Shown here: positions 1 to 12,289 of the stretch, piece by piece
How the letters are laid out: each line of letters begins with the position of its first letter
Numbering within the stretch: position 1 is the stretch's first letter
Source: Aphidius gifuensis
Lineage: Eukaryota > Arthropoda > Insecta > Hymenoptera > Braconidae
Direction: 5' to 3'
NCBI RefSeq assembly: GCF_014905175.1
Contig: NC_057789.1
Coordinates: forward strand, 19,732,555-19,796,554
Length of the DNA stretch: 64,000 bases
Position numbers and translations under genes: made by a program
The notes under the pieces: model-generated
Database searches by the model: none
Seen by the model: the letters and a program-made list of their open reading frames with translations, nothing else
Told to the model about the DNA's origin: nothing

Positions 1-114
1 TAAGATATATATTGAAAATATATTATGTGGATATAGATGACAGATATAACTTTAGGCCAAATAACTATAACTTTTATATAATCAGTTATAATTTTCATAT
101 ATTTTTGAATATAT

Positions 115-699
115 TCAGCGGATATATATTTTTCCATGCAGGAGACCAACTAATTGATCATCAATCATTCCAGCCCAGGCTTTAACGGAAAAGTGGTGCT
201 GATATGATCCGTCCAACGTTAGGTGAGGATTTTCTTCAGCCCAGGTGTGTTCATTATGTACGTCGATAACAGCATCCTGGCTGAAGATTGCCTTATCTGT
301 ATACATAATGGATCGTTGATGATCATCAGGACATTCTTTATGTCTATTAATGAACCATCTGGAAAAGCTACTCTTGGCTTGGATCACCCTCTTCAAGGTG
401 TTAAACCTTCGTAAAGTGGTATGCTTTTCTCTGGACAAGCCTTAGCGTTGTTCACTCCTTGGTTTTACTGACGCCAAGAAAGTTAGCTGCTTTTCTTGTT
501 GTGTCACACGGATTACGATGAAAATGTTCAAGTATTGCCTCTTCATCACTTTCTGGTAGATATAAAGTGTTGCAATGCTCCTTGATTCACTAAGCGATGA
601 TGCAACTTTAGCGTATAATCGTGCTGCTTCACTCTCATTCCCATGGGCACGACCTGAACACATGAACATATTAAAATAGTTAATGTTTTCATACTGCAT
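115..699 (-). pseudogene. Tc1/mariner-like transposase, N-terminal and central remnant
   Basis: Cut-and-paste DNA transposase fragment. The first part (699 to 442) has the helix-turn-helix leader typical of this insect family (GRAHGNESEAARLYAK). A frameshift near 440 separates it from the catalytic part (438 to 115), which has TDKAIFSQDAVIDVHNEHTW and ends at a TGA soon after a WAGMIDD block. The C-terminal third with the last catalytic acidic residue is absent. A complementary C-terminal piece lies at 26484-26938 on the other strand. Family placement rests on the HNxHxWAxENPH signature; the exact subfamily is uncertain. Confidence 0.7.
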
Positions 700-1050
700 G
701 ACTACTCAAATTTATTAATTAAATGTTTTTCAATTTATCTATTACATTTATTCATATAATAAATAAATAAATTTTTATATATTTATTCATTTACTAATTT
801 TTATTTATAATGGGTGCATACATGATATTTAAAACGATAAAACAAAATAAATGAATAAATATAAACAAAACAAATCAAATTAATATGCGTATGGAGTTGT
901 GCAAAAAGGAAAATATATAAATCCATTGAGACCATATAAAGCCATATAAAGTTGGTATTTTTTTGAAAACATTTATTTTTTATAATTCTATTGAGTTTTT
1001 TTTATTTCAAGTCCTTTAAACTCAATTGATGAGAATAAAAAATTAACTAA
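700..1050. other. AT-rich stretch without a gene
   Basis: Poly-A/T runs and AAATAA repeats. No open frame with protein-like composition. The left end of Polinton A should lie here or further left, but no terminal inverted repeat matching the 25.9-26.5 kb region was recognised. Confidence 0.5.
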
Positions 1051-3270
1051 GTGGGCCTGACTAAAATTATTTCGACTATCATCCCTGAAAATTTTCACGA
1101 CAAGTGTCAGTTGTGTTTTCCGGGTCTACTTAGTCTCATCTTGACTACTAAAATAAAAACGAAACGTGTACTTGAAACTAACGAAGTTGACTTTAGTTGT
1201 AAAAAAAAAAAAAAAGTAGAAGATACCCGTGATAAAAAATGGGTACACGAAATTTATAAATACCCTGAACTGTTAAGCGAGCTGAAAAATTTGAAGTGCA
1301 CTGTAATTGCGCGCGGCGATTGGATCCCAGGATTTTTTAAAAAATTTCCTAAAAAAGATAGGGAACTGGGTTATTTTATTCCTGATAAATTACTCGGCAA
1401 TCCTGTCGATATAGAAGATATAAAAAAATATCCAGAGTTAGAAATACAGTTCAAAAAGATTATACAACGAGTTCATGATAAAAGTGAAAAAAGTGTTATA
1501 CATAAAAAAAGTTCTATACAGTGTGAAGATGTGCTGAAGGATTTTGAAAAGCCGGGCGACGATGATATTATGTTTTTAGGTAAATAAATTTTCAATGATA
1601 CTTTTTTCTTAACTAATAAATAAAATAAATTTTAAATACTTTTTTTTAACAAATAAATTTTCAATAAAAAAAAAAAAAATTTTAATACTTTTTTTTCAAC
1701 AAATAAATTTTCAAAAAATAAATTTTTAATACTTTTTTTTTTTAACATATAAATTTTCAATAAAGAAATTTTCAATATTTTTCTTGACAAATAAATTTTC
1801 AATAAATAAATTTTTAATACTTTTTTAACAAATAAATAAATGAATTTTCTTTTGTTTTTGAAAATATTGAAATACCGGCTGACGATGTTATGATAACCAA
1901 TGAAATTCCCGTTGATGAGTTTGTACGGGAAAATGTAAACAATGAAATACCAGTAGATGTGTCTGGTGAAAAAAATGACATGGCTTACGTAGACCTAGAA
2001 TATGAAACAGCAGCGGCTATGTTTGCCAATGCACAGTTCGAAGTAAACGAAAACGAACCAATTGATGAGGACTTGGATAAGGTTTTAGAAGGTGAAATAT
2101 TTTTTGTTCATAATATTTTTACGCGTTATAGAATGTTATAAAATAATAATAATGATAATAATAATTCTATGTTACAGATCTAGTACAAAATGCTCTTGAA
2201 GAAAATAATCTCGAAGAAAAAACGTATTTAGAAATTAAAAAACCTGCAATTACGTCGGTGAAAATATTACCCCTAACTAAACGTATTACCATGAATTCTC
2301 AAAAAATAACTAAAAAACAAAAAAGTAAATGTTTGTAGTAAAAATAATAATAATAATAATAACAATAATAATAATAATAAGAAAACTGATCTTATTTTTT
2401 ACAGAGGTGGAGAACGATCAAAACGGAAAAAAACATAGTCCTGAATTAGTCAGTGAGCCCATGAAACTTGGTGAAAAAATAATAGCCGTAGATGATGATG
2501 AAGGTAAATATTTTATAAAATAAATAAATAGAAAAATTTTTATAATAATGATAAAAATATTTCTTTTATTACCGAACGTAGTAAAGATGGCAATATAAAA
2601 AAAGAGAATCCAGTATTACCTTTTCGATCCGGGAAACACGGAAAAAAAATAATAGCCGTAGATGATGATGAATGTAAATAGTTTATAAATAAATAAAACA
2701 ATTGAAAAATATAATAATGATAATAATATTAATCATATATTTTTTGTATGGTAGATGACGTGGTTATATTAAGCCAATCGTCAACGTCTTCGTCGTCATC
2801 ATCGTCATCGGGGTCATCGTCTTCGTCTTCAGACCCTCCAACTATTATAAATGAGAATAATGTTGCTGAAAAATATGACGAAGAACATCAATATCGACCT
2901 AAAGCAGGGTCTTCAAAGCCCCGTGTCGAGAAACAAAAAAAAAGAGTCTGTAGATATTACAGATTTCTGCGTTGACTGCGCGGGATATCAATGTCCGAAT
3001 AAAGCAGCCACACCACACCACCAGTTCTGTAAAGGCTGTCATGAAAAATGGCAGATGGGTGAGCAGCCGCAGTACCCACAACCATCACCAATACCCAACT
3101 CAATTTTCAAAAAACGACAGCAATTTATAGATGATAGAATAACATGTTTGCAAAACCAAAAACGTGAGCTCAAAGAATCATTGAGTCACGTATAATGCGA
3201 TCTCTGTGGTGGAGAACCAATTGTAAATGAATTTGGTCATTGTGAACGCTGTGCACAATTAATACATTAA
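1051..3270 (+). CDS. spliced poly-SIM protein with A20-like zinc fingers (Polinton A, left gene)
   Basis: Unrecognised multi-exon gene. Exons that fit in phase are: (1) to 1579, (2) about 1890-2091, (3) 2178-2324, (4) 2405-2503, (5) 2587-2673, (6) 2755-3270. Splice sites are GT...AG (for example the acceptors before 2178 and 2405) and codons join correctly across 2091/2178, 2324/2405 and 2503/2587. Exons carry short hydrophobic patches next to acidic or serine runs, like SUMO-interacting motifs: DDDIMFL, KIIAVDDDE (twice) and DDVVILSQSS followed by a serine tract. The end has C-x4-C-x11-C-x2-C (2980-3045), the spacing of an A20 zinc finger, and a second CxxC-x11-CxxC. Lesions: a frameshift near 2930 in an A-run and an in-frame TAA at 3193-3195. 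The first exon has no ATG, so a start exon is probably missed upstream. Role is inferred only: binding SUMO- and ubiquitin-modified host proteins. Confidence 0.55.
1590..1850. repeat. tandem ~45-bp AT repeat in intron 1
   Basis: At least five imperfect copies of a unit containing TACTTTTTT, AACAAATAAATTTTCAA and AAATTTTTAA, filling the intron between exons 1 and 2 of the poly-SIM gene. Confidence 0.7.
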
Positions 3271-3656
3271 ATAATAAAGCCATTTGTAAATAAATAAAAT
3301 TGTTTGTATGTCTTTTTTACAGGTATTATTTTATAGAAATAAAATAATAAATTTTATAGAAAAAAAATAAATAAAATTTTGTATCCCTTTTTCCTGTTGT
3401 CTTCTTTTTACAGATATATTTGTTATTGTTAAAAATTTTTCAGGCTACACCATATTTTTTGTTTTCTTTTTACCGGTATCAAATATAATTTTGTTCAGAA
3501 AAAAAAATCGTTATTTCTCTTGTTATATTTTTTCACACCAGAGAGCCAGAAAAATTTTCAATTTTGTCGGGTAAAATATTTTACGAAACAGGTAAATTTA
3601 GAAAAAAAAATCAGTTTTGCTGTGACCACTGCAGTGTGAAGATCTTTTTTTCAAGT
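3271..3656. other. AT-rich spacer
   Basis: No coding signal. Ends with a pyrimidine-rich TTTTTTTCAAG that could be a 3' splice site in front of the polymerase reading frame, which is open from about 3657. Confidence 0.4.
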
Positions 3657-6600
3657 TGTTGCTAAAAAAATAGAGCGTGTTTTAGATGATGATGTTGATA
3701 ACAGTGCGGAGTGTGAATTTTTTATTGATAGTCTACTCGACGGTAGTTTAACGAACAATATCATAGATCCACGGTTACAACAAGAGCATTTGGATCAACA
3801 TTTACGTGTACCTCACGAATCTGAAGTTCCACAACAACCTCTTTTGGATAATGTTGAAGTTGACGATAATTTTATCGATAGTGGTATAATAAATCGAATC
3901 ATGCAATCACCATTACAACAACATCATTTAAGTGAAATTTTACAAACAGGTGGTGGTAGTGATAATAATTTTCAGCGTATAGATATTAGTGATGAAACAC
4001 AGACATTTGTACCAAAATATAATTTGAATAAACATTTGATAAATTTTAAAGTGAAAGAAATACCTCAAAATACTGTAGTTGAAACATGGATCGAAGAAGC
4101 ATTTGAAGAGGTATACAAGCTGATCAAAAATTACTCAAATAATGCGCGTGATCGAGTTATTCTCAGTTTCAAAACCCCTTCTATGAACTCTGAGGCACAT
4201 ACTCACTTGACACCCGCCAATAATTTTACATTTGAACGTTTATGGGAGACTGTAAGTAGCATTTGTCAAAGTAATGATCCTGTACATGCTAACGATCTAT
4301 TTACTATTGACTTGGTTGTATTGAAATCAATGATTGGTGGTAGTGTCCCACACCACATGGCAAAAAAGGCTCGCGGTGCTCGGGAACTGAACCACGATGA
4401 TCTATATTTATGTTTACCACGCTCTATTGTAACATATTTATCAATAAAAAAAAGAAAAGAACTATAGTTGCTAGTAAAAAGCAGGGTCTTGAACTCTGTC
4501 AAAAAGCTAACATTTGTGTACCACCTGGCGGGTGCGGGCTTAATGAAATAATTTTATTTCAAAATTATTGAGTTACTGAATCTGCCGCATTGGTTATCTG
4601 GAATTTCGATACTAATGATGGTCATACAATTTTTTTTGATGGGAAAAAAACTTTACCTAATCGCAGAGTATCGCGTGAAAATATGAAAATTTTAAATATT
4701 GTGTATTATCCTGATGACCAACATTTTGCGCCTATAAAATATATGCATGTATTTATGGCTACAAATATAAAATTCTGGTGTGATTGGTGTCGTATCGGGT
4801 TTACAAAAAATGAATATCATAAACAATGTTGGACAAAATGTGACAAATGCTTAAATTTCCCGACATGTAAAATGAATAACAGTAATGATAATGATTTTAA
4901 AAAGAGTTTGATATGTAATCGAGTATTTTATAGTGAACAGTGTTATGAAAAACATTCACAATCAGACTCGTATTCAAAAAATTTTTCAGTTTGTAATCGA
5001 ATTAAAAAATGTAATATTTGTCGTAAAGTCTACGTCCGTGACAGTGAACATTTGTGTGGTTATTATTATTGTGCGCCCTGTCAAGACCATAAACAACTAA
5101 ACCATCTGTGTTATATGAAGCCACGGCCGATAAAGCAGGGGCCTCGAAAAGATAAAAAAGTTAATGGATTTTTATTTTTTGATTTTGAAACACGGTCTGA
5201 GCTGAGATCATATAAAAATAATAAACAATTAAAAATGCATATCGTCAATTATTCCTGTGCGCGAATAGTGTGTGAAATTTGTTTGGAGTCAGACGGTACA
5301 GAAAATTGTCATTGCAGTGAGACGCGCAAATTTACACATCAGGGCGATGACGCCATGGAAAAATTTGTTGATTTAGTTTTGAAGTCTAAATCAAGATACT
5401 CAAAATTAATTTGTATAGCTCATAATGGTGGTGGCTATGATGCCCAATTTGTTTTACGTGAAATAATCAAGAGAGTACCAATAACAAATATTCAAACAAT
5501 TGTTAGAGGAACTAGACTTACATTATTATCTTTCGATAACGTCAAATTTATAGACTCGCTGAATTATTTTTTCATGCCATTAAGTGCGTTACCAAAAGCT
5601 TTTGGAATTAAAGAATTGACTAAGGCTTTTTTTCCTTTCTTTTTCAATAAACCAGAAAATCAAAATTAGAATTGGTCCTTCACCGCCTAAAGGAGACTTT
5701 GGTGTGCGCGCGCTGACTATTGAAAAACAACAAGAATTTGATAAATGGTATAATGAACGACTTCAGGGTCCGCCATTTGATTTTAAACGAGAAATGGCGA
5801 TTTATTGTAAATCTGATGTAGAATTACTTAAGAAGGCGTGTATTACATATAGAAAATTAATGATGCAAGTAGGGAATGTATGCCCATTCACTGAAGCTTT
5901 AACTGCTGCATCGACTAGTTCATTAATTTGTCGTAGAAATTATTTAAAAGAAAATGAGGTCGCACTGATCCCCAAAAACGGGTATAGGTTAGGAGATATG
6001 CAATCTACAATAGCTATACAATGGTTATTATGGCTCGAACATTCTCAAGGGATCAAAATAATTCATGCTGGTAGAGGGCGTGAGCGTAGAGTAGGTCCCT
6101 ATCTGGTCGATGGCATTTCAGAAGATAGAAAAACCATATACTCTTTTTTAAGTTGTTACTATCATGGTTGTGATTGTTTTGAATTGATTAAAGATGTGGA
6201 TGCGGATTTAGGGGATAATACAACACTTAGAACGAGGCGTGAGAATACAGAGTACATAAATGCATATTTTAAAAAAGAAGGTTATGAATTGATTATTATT
6301 TGGGAATGTAATTTTAAAAGAATGTGTCAAAACAACATAGATTTAAAGAATTTCTTGAAAACAATTGATAATAATTTTTATAAAGAAGCAATATTGCCTC
6401 GTGATGCTTTATTTGGTGGGCGAACTGAAAATTTTTGTGTTTCACATACTGTTACTGGTTCTCAATAGATATACTACGTAGACGTCACGTCACTATATCC
6501 GAGTACGTTAAAAAAAAATATTTATCCTCTCGGCCATCCCAAAGTTTTTGTTCTGGATGATATACGTGAGCTTTGTCCCGATAATAACATAAGTAATGTG

Positions 6601-7830
6601 ATAGGATTAATTAAATGTCGAGTTTTGCCACCGCCCGATTTATATATACCAGTATTGCAAATGAGGTGTCATAAAAAATTATTTTTTCCACTTTGTAACG
6701 CATGTACATTAACTTTAAATCAAGAAAATTGTACTCATAATCAATCAGAACGAGCACTTATTGGTACTTGGGTATCTGAGGAGTTGAAAGTAGCGGTTGA
6801 GAAAGGGTATAAAATTTAACAAATGAAAGAAATATGGCATTGGGATAAAACAACTCAATATGACCCGAAAACTAGAACTGGCGGTCTTTTTACAGGTTAT
6901 ATAAATAAATTTTTAAAAATAAAACAAGAAGCTAGTGGTTGGCCTGTAAAGTGCGTTGATGACGCATCAAAACAAGCATACATAGATAATTATAGTAAAG
7001 TAGAGGGAATTGATTTAGATCCTACGAAAATTGAAAAAAATCCTGGTTAACGTCAAGTTAGTAAAAATGACTTAAATTCACTTTGGAGTAGGCTAGCTAT
7101 GGATAATATTTCGGATATGTACAGTATTATTCAAAATATTCAAGATTTTAATGAAATTATTGAAAATGCCAATATTAAAGTTTCTTGCATAACTATTATC
7201 GATGATGATACACTATTTGTCAATTTGAAATATGTTGAAAGTTGTGATAGAACTGATAGCTCAACTAATCCAGTTCTAGGCGCATTCACGACTGCGCATG
7301 CGCGCTTAGAATTATACAAATATCTTGATAAAGTTCAGTCACGAGTATTGTATGTTGATACTGACTCTATAGTTTTTATTTCTGAGAATGAAAATGATAA
7401 ACTGCTATTAGGTAATTATTTAGGTGATCTCACTGATAAGCTTGATGGTGGTTACATAAAAACTTTTATTTCTGGGGGCCCTAAATTTTATAGTTATATT
7501 GCTGAAAAACCTGATTTATTAAAAGGTGTGCGACTTGACGTTAATGCTAAAAAATTAGTCAATTATGATAGTATTAAGACTTTAACTGATGGTGAAAACG
7601 ACAAACTTACTGTAACTTGTTACTCAATACGTAGAACTAAAGAACATGATGTACATACAATATTAGAATCGAAAATTGTACGTGTTACCGGGCCGAAACG
7701 GAAATTTACGGCTAACATGAGAAATACATTACCGTATGGTTATAATACTATGTATAATAGCGGTAAAAAAAGACATGGGGGCTTAACTACTGAGTATAAT
7801 ACTAGCCTGTATAATACTGTAATACTGTAA
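3657..7830 (+). pseudogene. polB: Polinton A protein-primed DNA polymerase B, broken
   Basis: Family B DNA polymerase that would copy the element from a terminal protein primer. Parts in order: acidic and glutamine-rich N-terminus, a Cys-rich zinc-binding block (about 4770-5120), exonuclease motifs Exo I FDFET (5180), Exo II AHNGGGYDAQF (5430) and Exo III YCKSDVELL (5805), polymerase motif A DVTSLYPS (6480), a motif-B-like DLNSLW (7075) and motif C YVDTDSI (7350). Frameshifts lie between 4467 and 4590 and between about 5640 and 5704. From 5704 on it is one frame with stops at 6466, 6817 and 7048. Motif A begins right after the stop at 6466. Its motif A and B wording differs from the polymerase at 40.5-44.3 kb, so it is a different Polinton lineage. 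Confidence 0.9.
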
Positions 7831-7933
7831 ATAAACGTGCTAAATATGTTATATGAATAAATCTTGAATAAAAATAAAATGTTTTATGTTTTTATTGAAT
7901 ACACACCCTACCAAATTTTTTTCAGTTATCATC

Positions 7934-8596
7934 ATGGCTTGGCAAATGACACATCCATTTAAAATTGTTATTTCAGGTCCATCAGGGGCTGGTAAAAGTG
8001 TTTGGGCTAAACGTTTTTCCAAAGAATTATCGGGATTATGTAATACTGAATTTGACCGTATTATTCTATATTACGCCGAATGGCAACCTGTGTATACTGA
8101 ATATAAAAATGTTGAATTTCAAGAAGGCTTACCAGACATGAAAGATTTTAATGATATTAAAAAAAAAAAGTTAATCATGGATGATTTAATGCGTGAAAGT
8201 AGTAGTGGTTCATCGGTATTAGATATATTTACCAAGGGTTCACATCAGCGCAATTTAAGTGTATTATTATTATCACAAAATTTATTTCATGGGGGAAAAG
8301 TTTATAGGGAAATTTCTTTGAATACAAATTATATTGTTGTTTTTAAAAATCCTCGTGACAAAGCTCAAATTTCTCATCTTGCTAGACAAATATCACCGTT
8401 GAATACAAAATTTACTCAAGAAGCTTATTTAGATGCTACATCAACGCCACATGGTTACTTATTAATTGATTTGAATCAGTCAACACCTGAAAACATTCGT
8501 ATTAGGACATGTATTTTTCCTAGTGACCCTGTAAATTATGTGTATGTCTCAAAACAAGTACGTGATATAAATAATAGTGATCCATCTTTAAATTAA
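7934..8596 (+). CDS. Polinton A genome-packaging ATPase (FtsK/HerA, A32-like)
   Basis: Motor ATPase expected to pump DNA into the capsid. Walker A is GPSGAGKSVW (near residue 12) and Walker B is KLIMDDLM; a later LSVLLLSQNLFH block fits the sensor region of this family. The ATG at 7934 is chosen because family proteins begin just before the Walker A strand; the frame is open back to 7886. At 220 codons it has the usual length and no lesion, unlike most neighbours. A TCAGTT initiator-like site is at 7922. Confidence 0.88.
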   Translation: MAWQMTHPFKIVISGPSGAGKSVWAKRFSKELSGLCNTEFDRIILYYAEWQPVYTEYKNVEFQEGLPDMKDFNDIKKKKLIMDDLMRESSSGSSVLDIFTKGSHQRNLSVLLLSQNLFHGGKVYREISLNTNYIVVFKNPRDKAQISHLARQISPLNTKFTQEAYLDATSTPHGYLLIDLNQSTPENIRIRTCIFPSDPVNYVYVSKQVRDINNSDPSLN

Positions 8597-8613
8597 CCAG
8601 TTGTACATCTATA

Positions 8614-8970
8614 ATGTCTGACAACACACCAAAGCGAGTGCCTTTGGGAATACCATTTGATCGGAAAAATACAATATTATTAACATCACTTGTTCATGCT
8701 AATCCAAAACAACGTCGAGCAATACTTCAACACAGTGATTCTAAATTTATTCATTGTATTTTTGAAATCATTTTGAATTATTTGAAAGGGGTTTTACCAA
8801 TAAAAGATAAGGAAAAAAGGAAGCTAAAAAAATATAAGAAAATTTTAAGACAATTAATTTAAAAAATAAGTTGGGCAGCTAAAAAGAAAATTATCATAAA
8901 GCATTGTATTGGTATTTTAGCCTCATTGATTACGCCTATAATAAATCTTTTATTTAAAAATTTGGCGTAA
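8614..8970 (+). pseudogene. small conserved Polinton protein, basic with hydrophobic tail
   Basis: Resembles a short protein often found beside Polinton ATPase/integrase genes, with HANPKQRRAIL, a CIFEIILNYLKG helix and a lysine-rich segment. An in-frame TAA at 8860-8862 splits it from a hydrophobic C-terminus (ILASLITPIINLLF) in the same frame, ending at 8970. Function unknown; the hydrophobic end could be a membrane or capsid anchor. The family assignment is from general pattern memory, so moderate confidence. Confidence 0.55.
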
Positions 8971-8992
8971 AAATATGGAGCATACACGTAAG

Positions 8993-9748
8993 ATGGCCCT
9001 CGTACCTCACGATTCTATAAATGAACTCAAGTCGCTTGAAAATAAAAATCATGCATTAACAAGTATCCAAACACCTGGGGATCCAACATCACGTCTTGAT
9101 AAAGAACTTACAAAAATTTTAAATTCTTCTAAAAATGATGCAGAAAAATGGAGTGAATATCGTGAGTTATTTAGGCGATTTTTATTTTTTAATAGTGATG
9201 ATGACAGACCACATACAAAATTAACATATAAAGATATCGATGATAGTACAAAGGATTCATCGTACCCTGTCGAGAATATAATAAAAAGTGTTCCACCGCG
9301 ATATCAGCAAAAAGCTAAGGCAATAATTGATCATATTAACACTGCGGATATAGATAAGCGTTTTAAATGGAATAAATCTGGTCACATAAGTATAAACAAC
9401 AATAAAATACCCAATACAAATATTGTTGATTTAGTGAATGATACTTTACGTTATCGTAAAAGTCATAATGCTGTTGGTCAAGAAGAATTACCAAAGTTTC
9501 TCCGTGATATAAATACTCCACGTAATTTTGTAGGTAATGACAATTTGTGGAAGTCACCTATCATTTCAGAAGATGATGAAGAGACAATATTGTTTTCAAC
9601 ACCATTAGCCGACCGCCCAAATCACAGAGTTAGTAAAAGACTTGAGCCGCAATTTCCGGATGGTGAGAAACCAACTACTAGTAATGAACCTGAAGTATCA
9701 TGGCAAAGACTAAGTCCCGAAAAGAAAAAATCAAAAAAGACCTCATAA
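8993..9748 (+). CDS. conserved Polinton protein of unknown function
   Basis: Intact frame of about 252 codons. The start is taken at the second ATG (MALVPHDS), because relatives begin that way; an ATG at 8975 adds six residues. It has a helical N-terminal half and a central NIVDLVNDTLRYRK block, then a polar tail ending in lysines. It sits between the ATPase block and the integrase and overlaps the integrase start by 49 bp. It resembles in position and in one block the gene at 45205-46155 in Polinton B (IGNAKIFFN...GLMELLF), so both may be the same virion-associated family; that link is inference. Confidence 0.6.
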   Translation: MALVPHDSINELKSLENKNHALTSIQTPGDPTSRLDKELTKILNSSKNDAEKWSEYRELFRRFLFFNSDDDRPHTKLTYKDIDDSTKDSSYPVENIIKSVPPRYQQKAKAIIDHINTADIDKRFKWNKSGHISINNNKIPNTNIVDLVNDTLRYRKSHNAVGQEELPKFLRDINTPRNFVGNDNLWKSPIISEDDEETILFSTPLADRPNHRVSKRLEPQFPDGEKPTTSNEPEVSWQRLSPEKKKSKKTS

Positions 9749-10842
9749 ATACTAATGAGAAAAATATAAAAAATAATACACCCATTGCAAATATTTATTA
9801 TGATTTATTAAATCCTGTTGCTTATACTGGTGCACGTAATATTGTAGCAAAATATCCAGATCTAAGTGATAAAATAAAAGAGTATTCAAATTCACAAGAT
9901 GTGTATACATTACACAAACCTGTCAAACGTAAATTTCCTCGTTTACATTATAATGTATCAGGCATCGATTCTGTTTGGGAAGCTGATTTAGCAGATTTAC
10001 AAAGTATAAAATTAGAAATTAATGGTATATTTTTTTTACTTTTTGTTATTGATGTATTTAGTAAATTCTTATGGATTGAACCATTAAAAAATAAAACCAG
10101 TCCAGAAGTATGTTTAGGATTTGAACGTATAATTGAAAAGAGCAATGGCCGTATGCCTGTTTTTTTACAGACCGATTCTGGAAGTGAGTTTAAAAACAAA
10201 ATTATCCAAAAGATGTTAAGCGATGCTAATATTTATTTTCGAGTGGCACGAAATCCTGACATAAAAGCATCAATTGTAGAACGGGTAATACGTACAATAA
10301 AAGAACGTATTTGGCGTTATTTTACACATAAAAGAACACATAAATATATAGATATATTACAACAAATTGTCGATGGGTACAATAATTCTATTCATACATC
10401 GATTAAAATGACACCAGCTGCAGTGACAATAAATAATTTAGAAATCGTTAGAAAAAATAAAGAAAGTCGTTATGATGGTGAAAAAATAGTTGATCGATTT
10501 AAATATAAAGTAAATGACCGTGTGCGCATCAGTACTGCAAAAGGTGAATTCCAGAATGGATATACCCCTTCATGGTCTCAGGAAATATTAAAAATAACGA
10601 AAGCTACATCACGTCAAGGCAAACCGATTTATGAGTTAGCCGATTTAGCTGGTGAAGTTATTGATGGTATGTTTTATGAGGTTGAATTGTCTCCAGTTAA
10701 CAAAAACATTAAAGAAAGTGTATTTAAAATCGAAAAAATTCTAAAAACACGTGGTAAAGGCAAGCGAAAAGAATATTTTGTACACTGGCTGGATTGGCCA
10801 TCGAAATTTGAAAGCTGAATTTCTTCAAGTAATCTACAATGA
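9700..10842 (+). pseudogene. int: Polinton A retrovirus-type integrase (rve) with chromodomain
   Basis: DDE integrase that would insert the element and make a 6-bp target duplication. Catalytic residues are visible: first D in WEADLADL, second D in LQTDSGSEF, E in IVERVIRTIKERI. An N-terminal YYDLLNPVAYTGAR zinc-domain-like leader precedes the core. After an SH3-like segment comes a chromodomain (FKIEKILKTRGKGK...YFVHWLDWPSKFES). The frame is open from 9700 to a TGA at 10816-10818, in the middle of the chromodomain where the family has a conserved tryptophan; eight more codons follow to a TGA at 10840-10842 that overlaps the next ATG. The catalytic core itself looks undamaged. Confidence 0.88.
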
Positions 10843-11622
10843 ATAATGACAGAAATTTTTACCTCACACTTGTTAGTAACAAAAGTACTGAATTTTATCC
10901 TAATAATAATGCATCAGAATTTAGTATACAACTACCACGTGAAATCAATTTGGACGGCGAGTGGCTTGTTGGTCTCTGTGATATAAATATACCTATCGGT
11001 TTTTTACATATCTATCCTCAAGAAGGTTGTATAGGTGTTGATGTAACACACTCTGGGGGTATTACGATATTTTTACCACATGGCGAAATACGCAATAATT
11101 AATGCCTTGAATGGAGATAAAATACGGATTCAACATATTGAATTCAAATTCAATTCCCAAACACGCTTTACCAGTATAAAAAAAATTTGTGGTGAAACCT
11201 GTGCTTCACATTCAATAACACTAACAAAAAAATTGTCAGATATTCTGGGCTTTAATTACATAGAGTGTGGATTATTATTTTCCAAAAAAATTGTTATACG
11301 TCTTAGTGGAAAACCAGCCAGTTTGTTGAGAGCATTGCCAAATTTATTGTATGTTTATTGTGATATTTGTTCACCATATATTATAAGTGATAAAAATAAA
11401 CAAGTTTTAAGAATTGTACCTTTTGATAGTAATGAATATAAGTATGGTGGGAATTATAATGTGAATTTCCAGCCTTATTATTTACCAGTAATTCAACAGA
11501 CTTTTCAAACAATATCATGTATTATAAAAGATTCTAATGACCACATAGTCTTATTTGGGGATGATCCTTTGACCATGACGGTTCATTTTCAAAAAATTGA
11601 TAAATTATGTCAATGTATTTAA
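10839..11622 (+). pseudogene. Polinton A minor capsid (penton-type, single jelly roll), frameshifted
   Basis: Predicted pentameric vertex protein. The N-terminus (NNDRNFYLTLVSNKSTEFYP, then a LDGEWLVGLCDINIP block) is the hallmark of Polinton pentons. The frame breaks at about 11080-11100 and continues one base over to 11622 with beta-rich sequence, including NYNVNFQPYYLPV. It follows the integrase with a 4-bp overlap and precedes the basic core gene. Confidence 0.75.
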
Positions 11623-12191
11623 AGTATTATGATAATCAAGTCGGTGGTGGTGTAACAACTCATCAACGTCAATACATTACTTATAATCAGCGAGGAAACG
11701 GTGTTGGAGGTTTTCTCAAGGGATTGTATAGAACAGTATATCTTATATTACAAAGAGTAGCTAAACCTGTTGGTGAAGAATTGTGGCAGGCTGGAGTTAG
11801 TGTATTGGATGATGTACTAACCCATAAATCTGATTTTAAAAAATAATTAGAGACACGATTAAAAGAATCTGGTCACCGACTTAAACGTAAAGCAGTAGAT
11901 AATTTAGAAACATTGTGAAATAACCGTGGGGGTGGTAGCAGTAGTCATAAGAAAAAGCGGCGTCGAAAGAATATTCAAAAAGGCTCTGGTATTAATAAAC
12001 AAAAGGGTGTGATGAAGAAAAAACGTAATCAGAAAGATAGTGGTCGTCCACGCGTCAAGAAGCAAAAATTCCGTTCCAGAGTCCAGAAAGGTAGTGGTAA
12101 AAAAAAGAGGAAAAATTCAAAGAAAAATAATAAAAAAAATGATCATACAGTTGCTGAAGCAACTGTGCCTTCCCTGCGGGGGGAATTTTAA
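11607..12191 (+). pseudogene. Polinton A basic core / pX-like protein with two stops
   Basis: Virion core or cement-like protein. Begins MSMYLKYYDNQVGGG and has a Gly-rich YNQRGNGVGGFLKGLYR block, as in Polinton pX-type proteins, then a helical part and a very basic tail rich in KKKRRRK and GSG. One frame runs from 11607 to 12191 and is broken by TAA at 11844-11846 and TGA at 11916-11918. It overlaps the penton end by 16 bp, typical of tight packing in these elements. Confidence 0.65.
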
Positions 12192-12289
12192 TTTCTTCTT
12201 TAATATATATTAAAATTCGTGACTACAAATTTATTTCATTCTCTATTGTTACAATGATTATTGTTACAGCTAAAATTTATTTAATTTTC

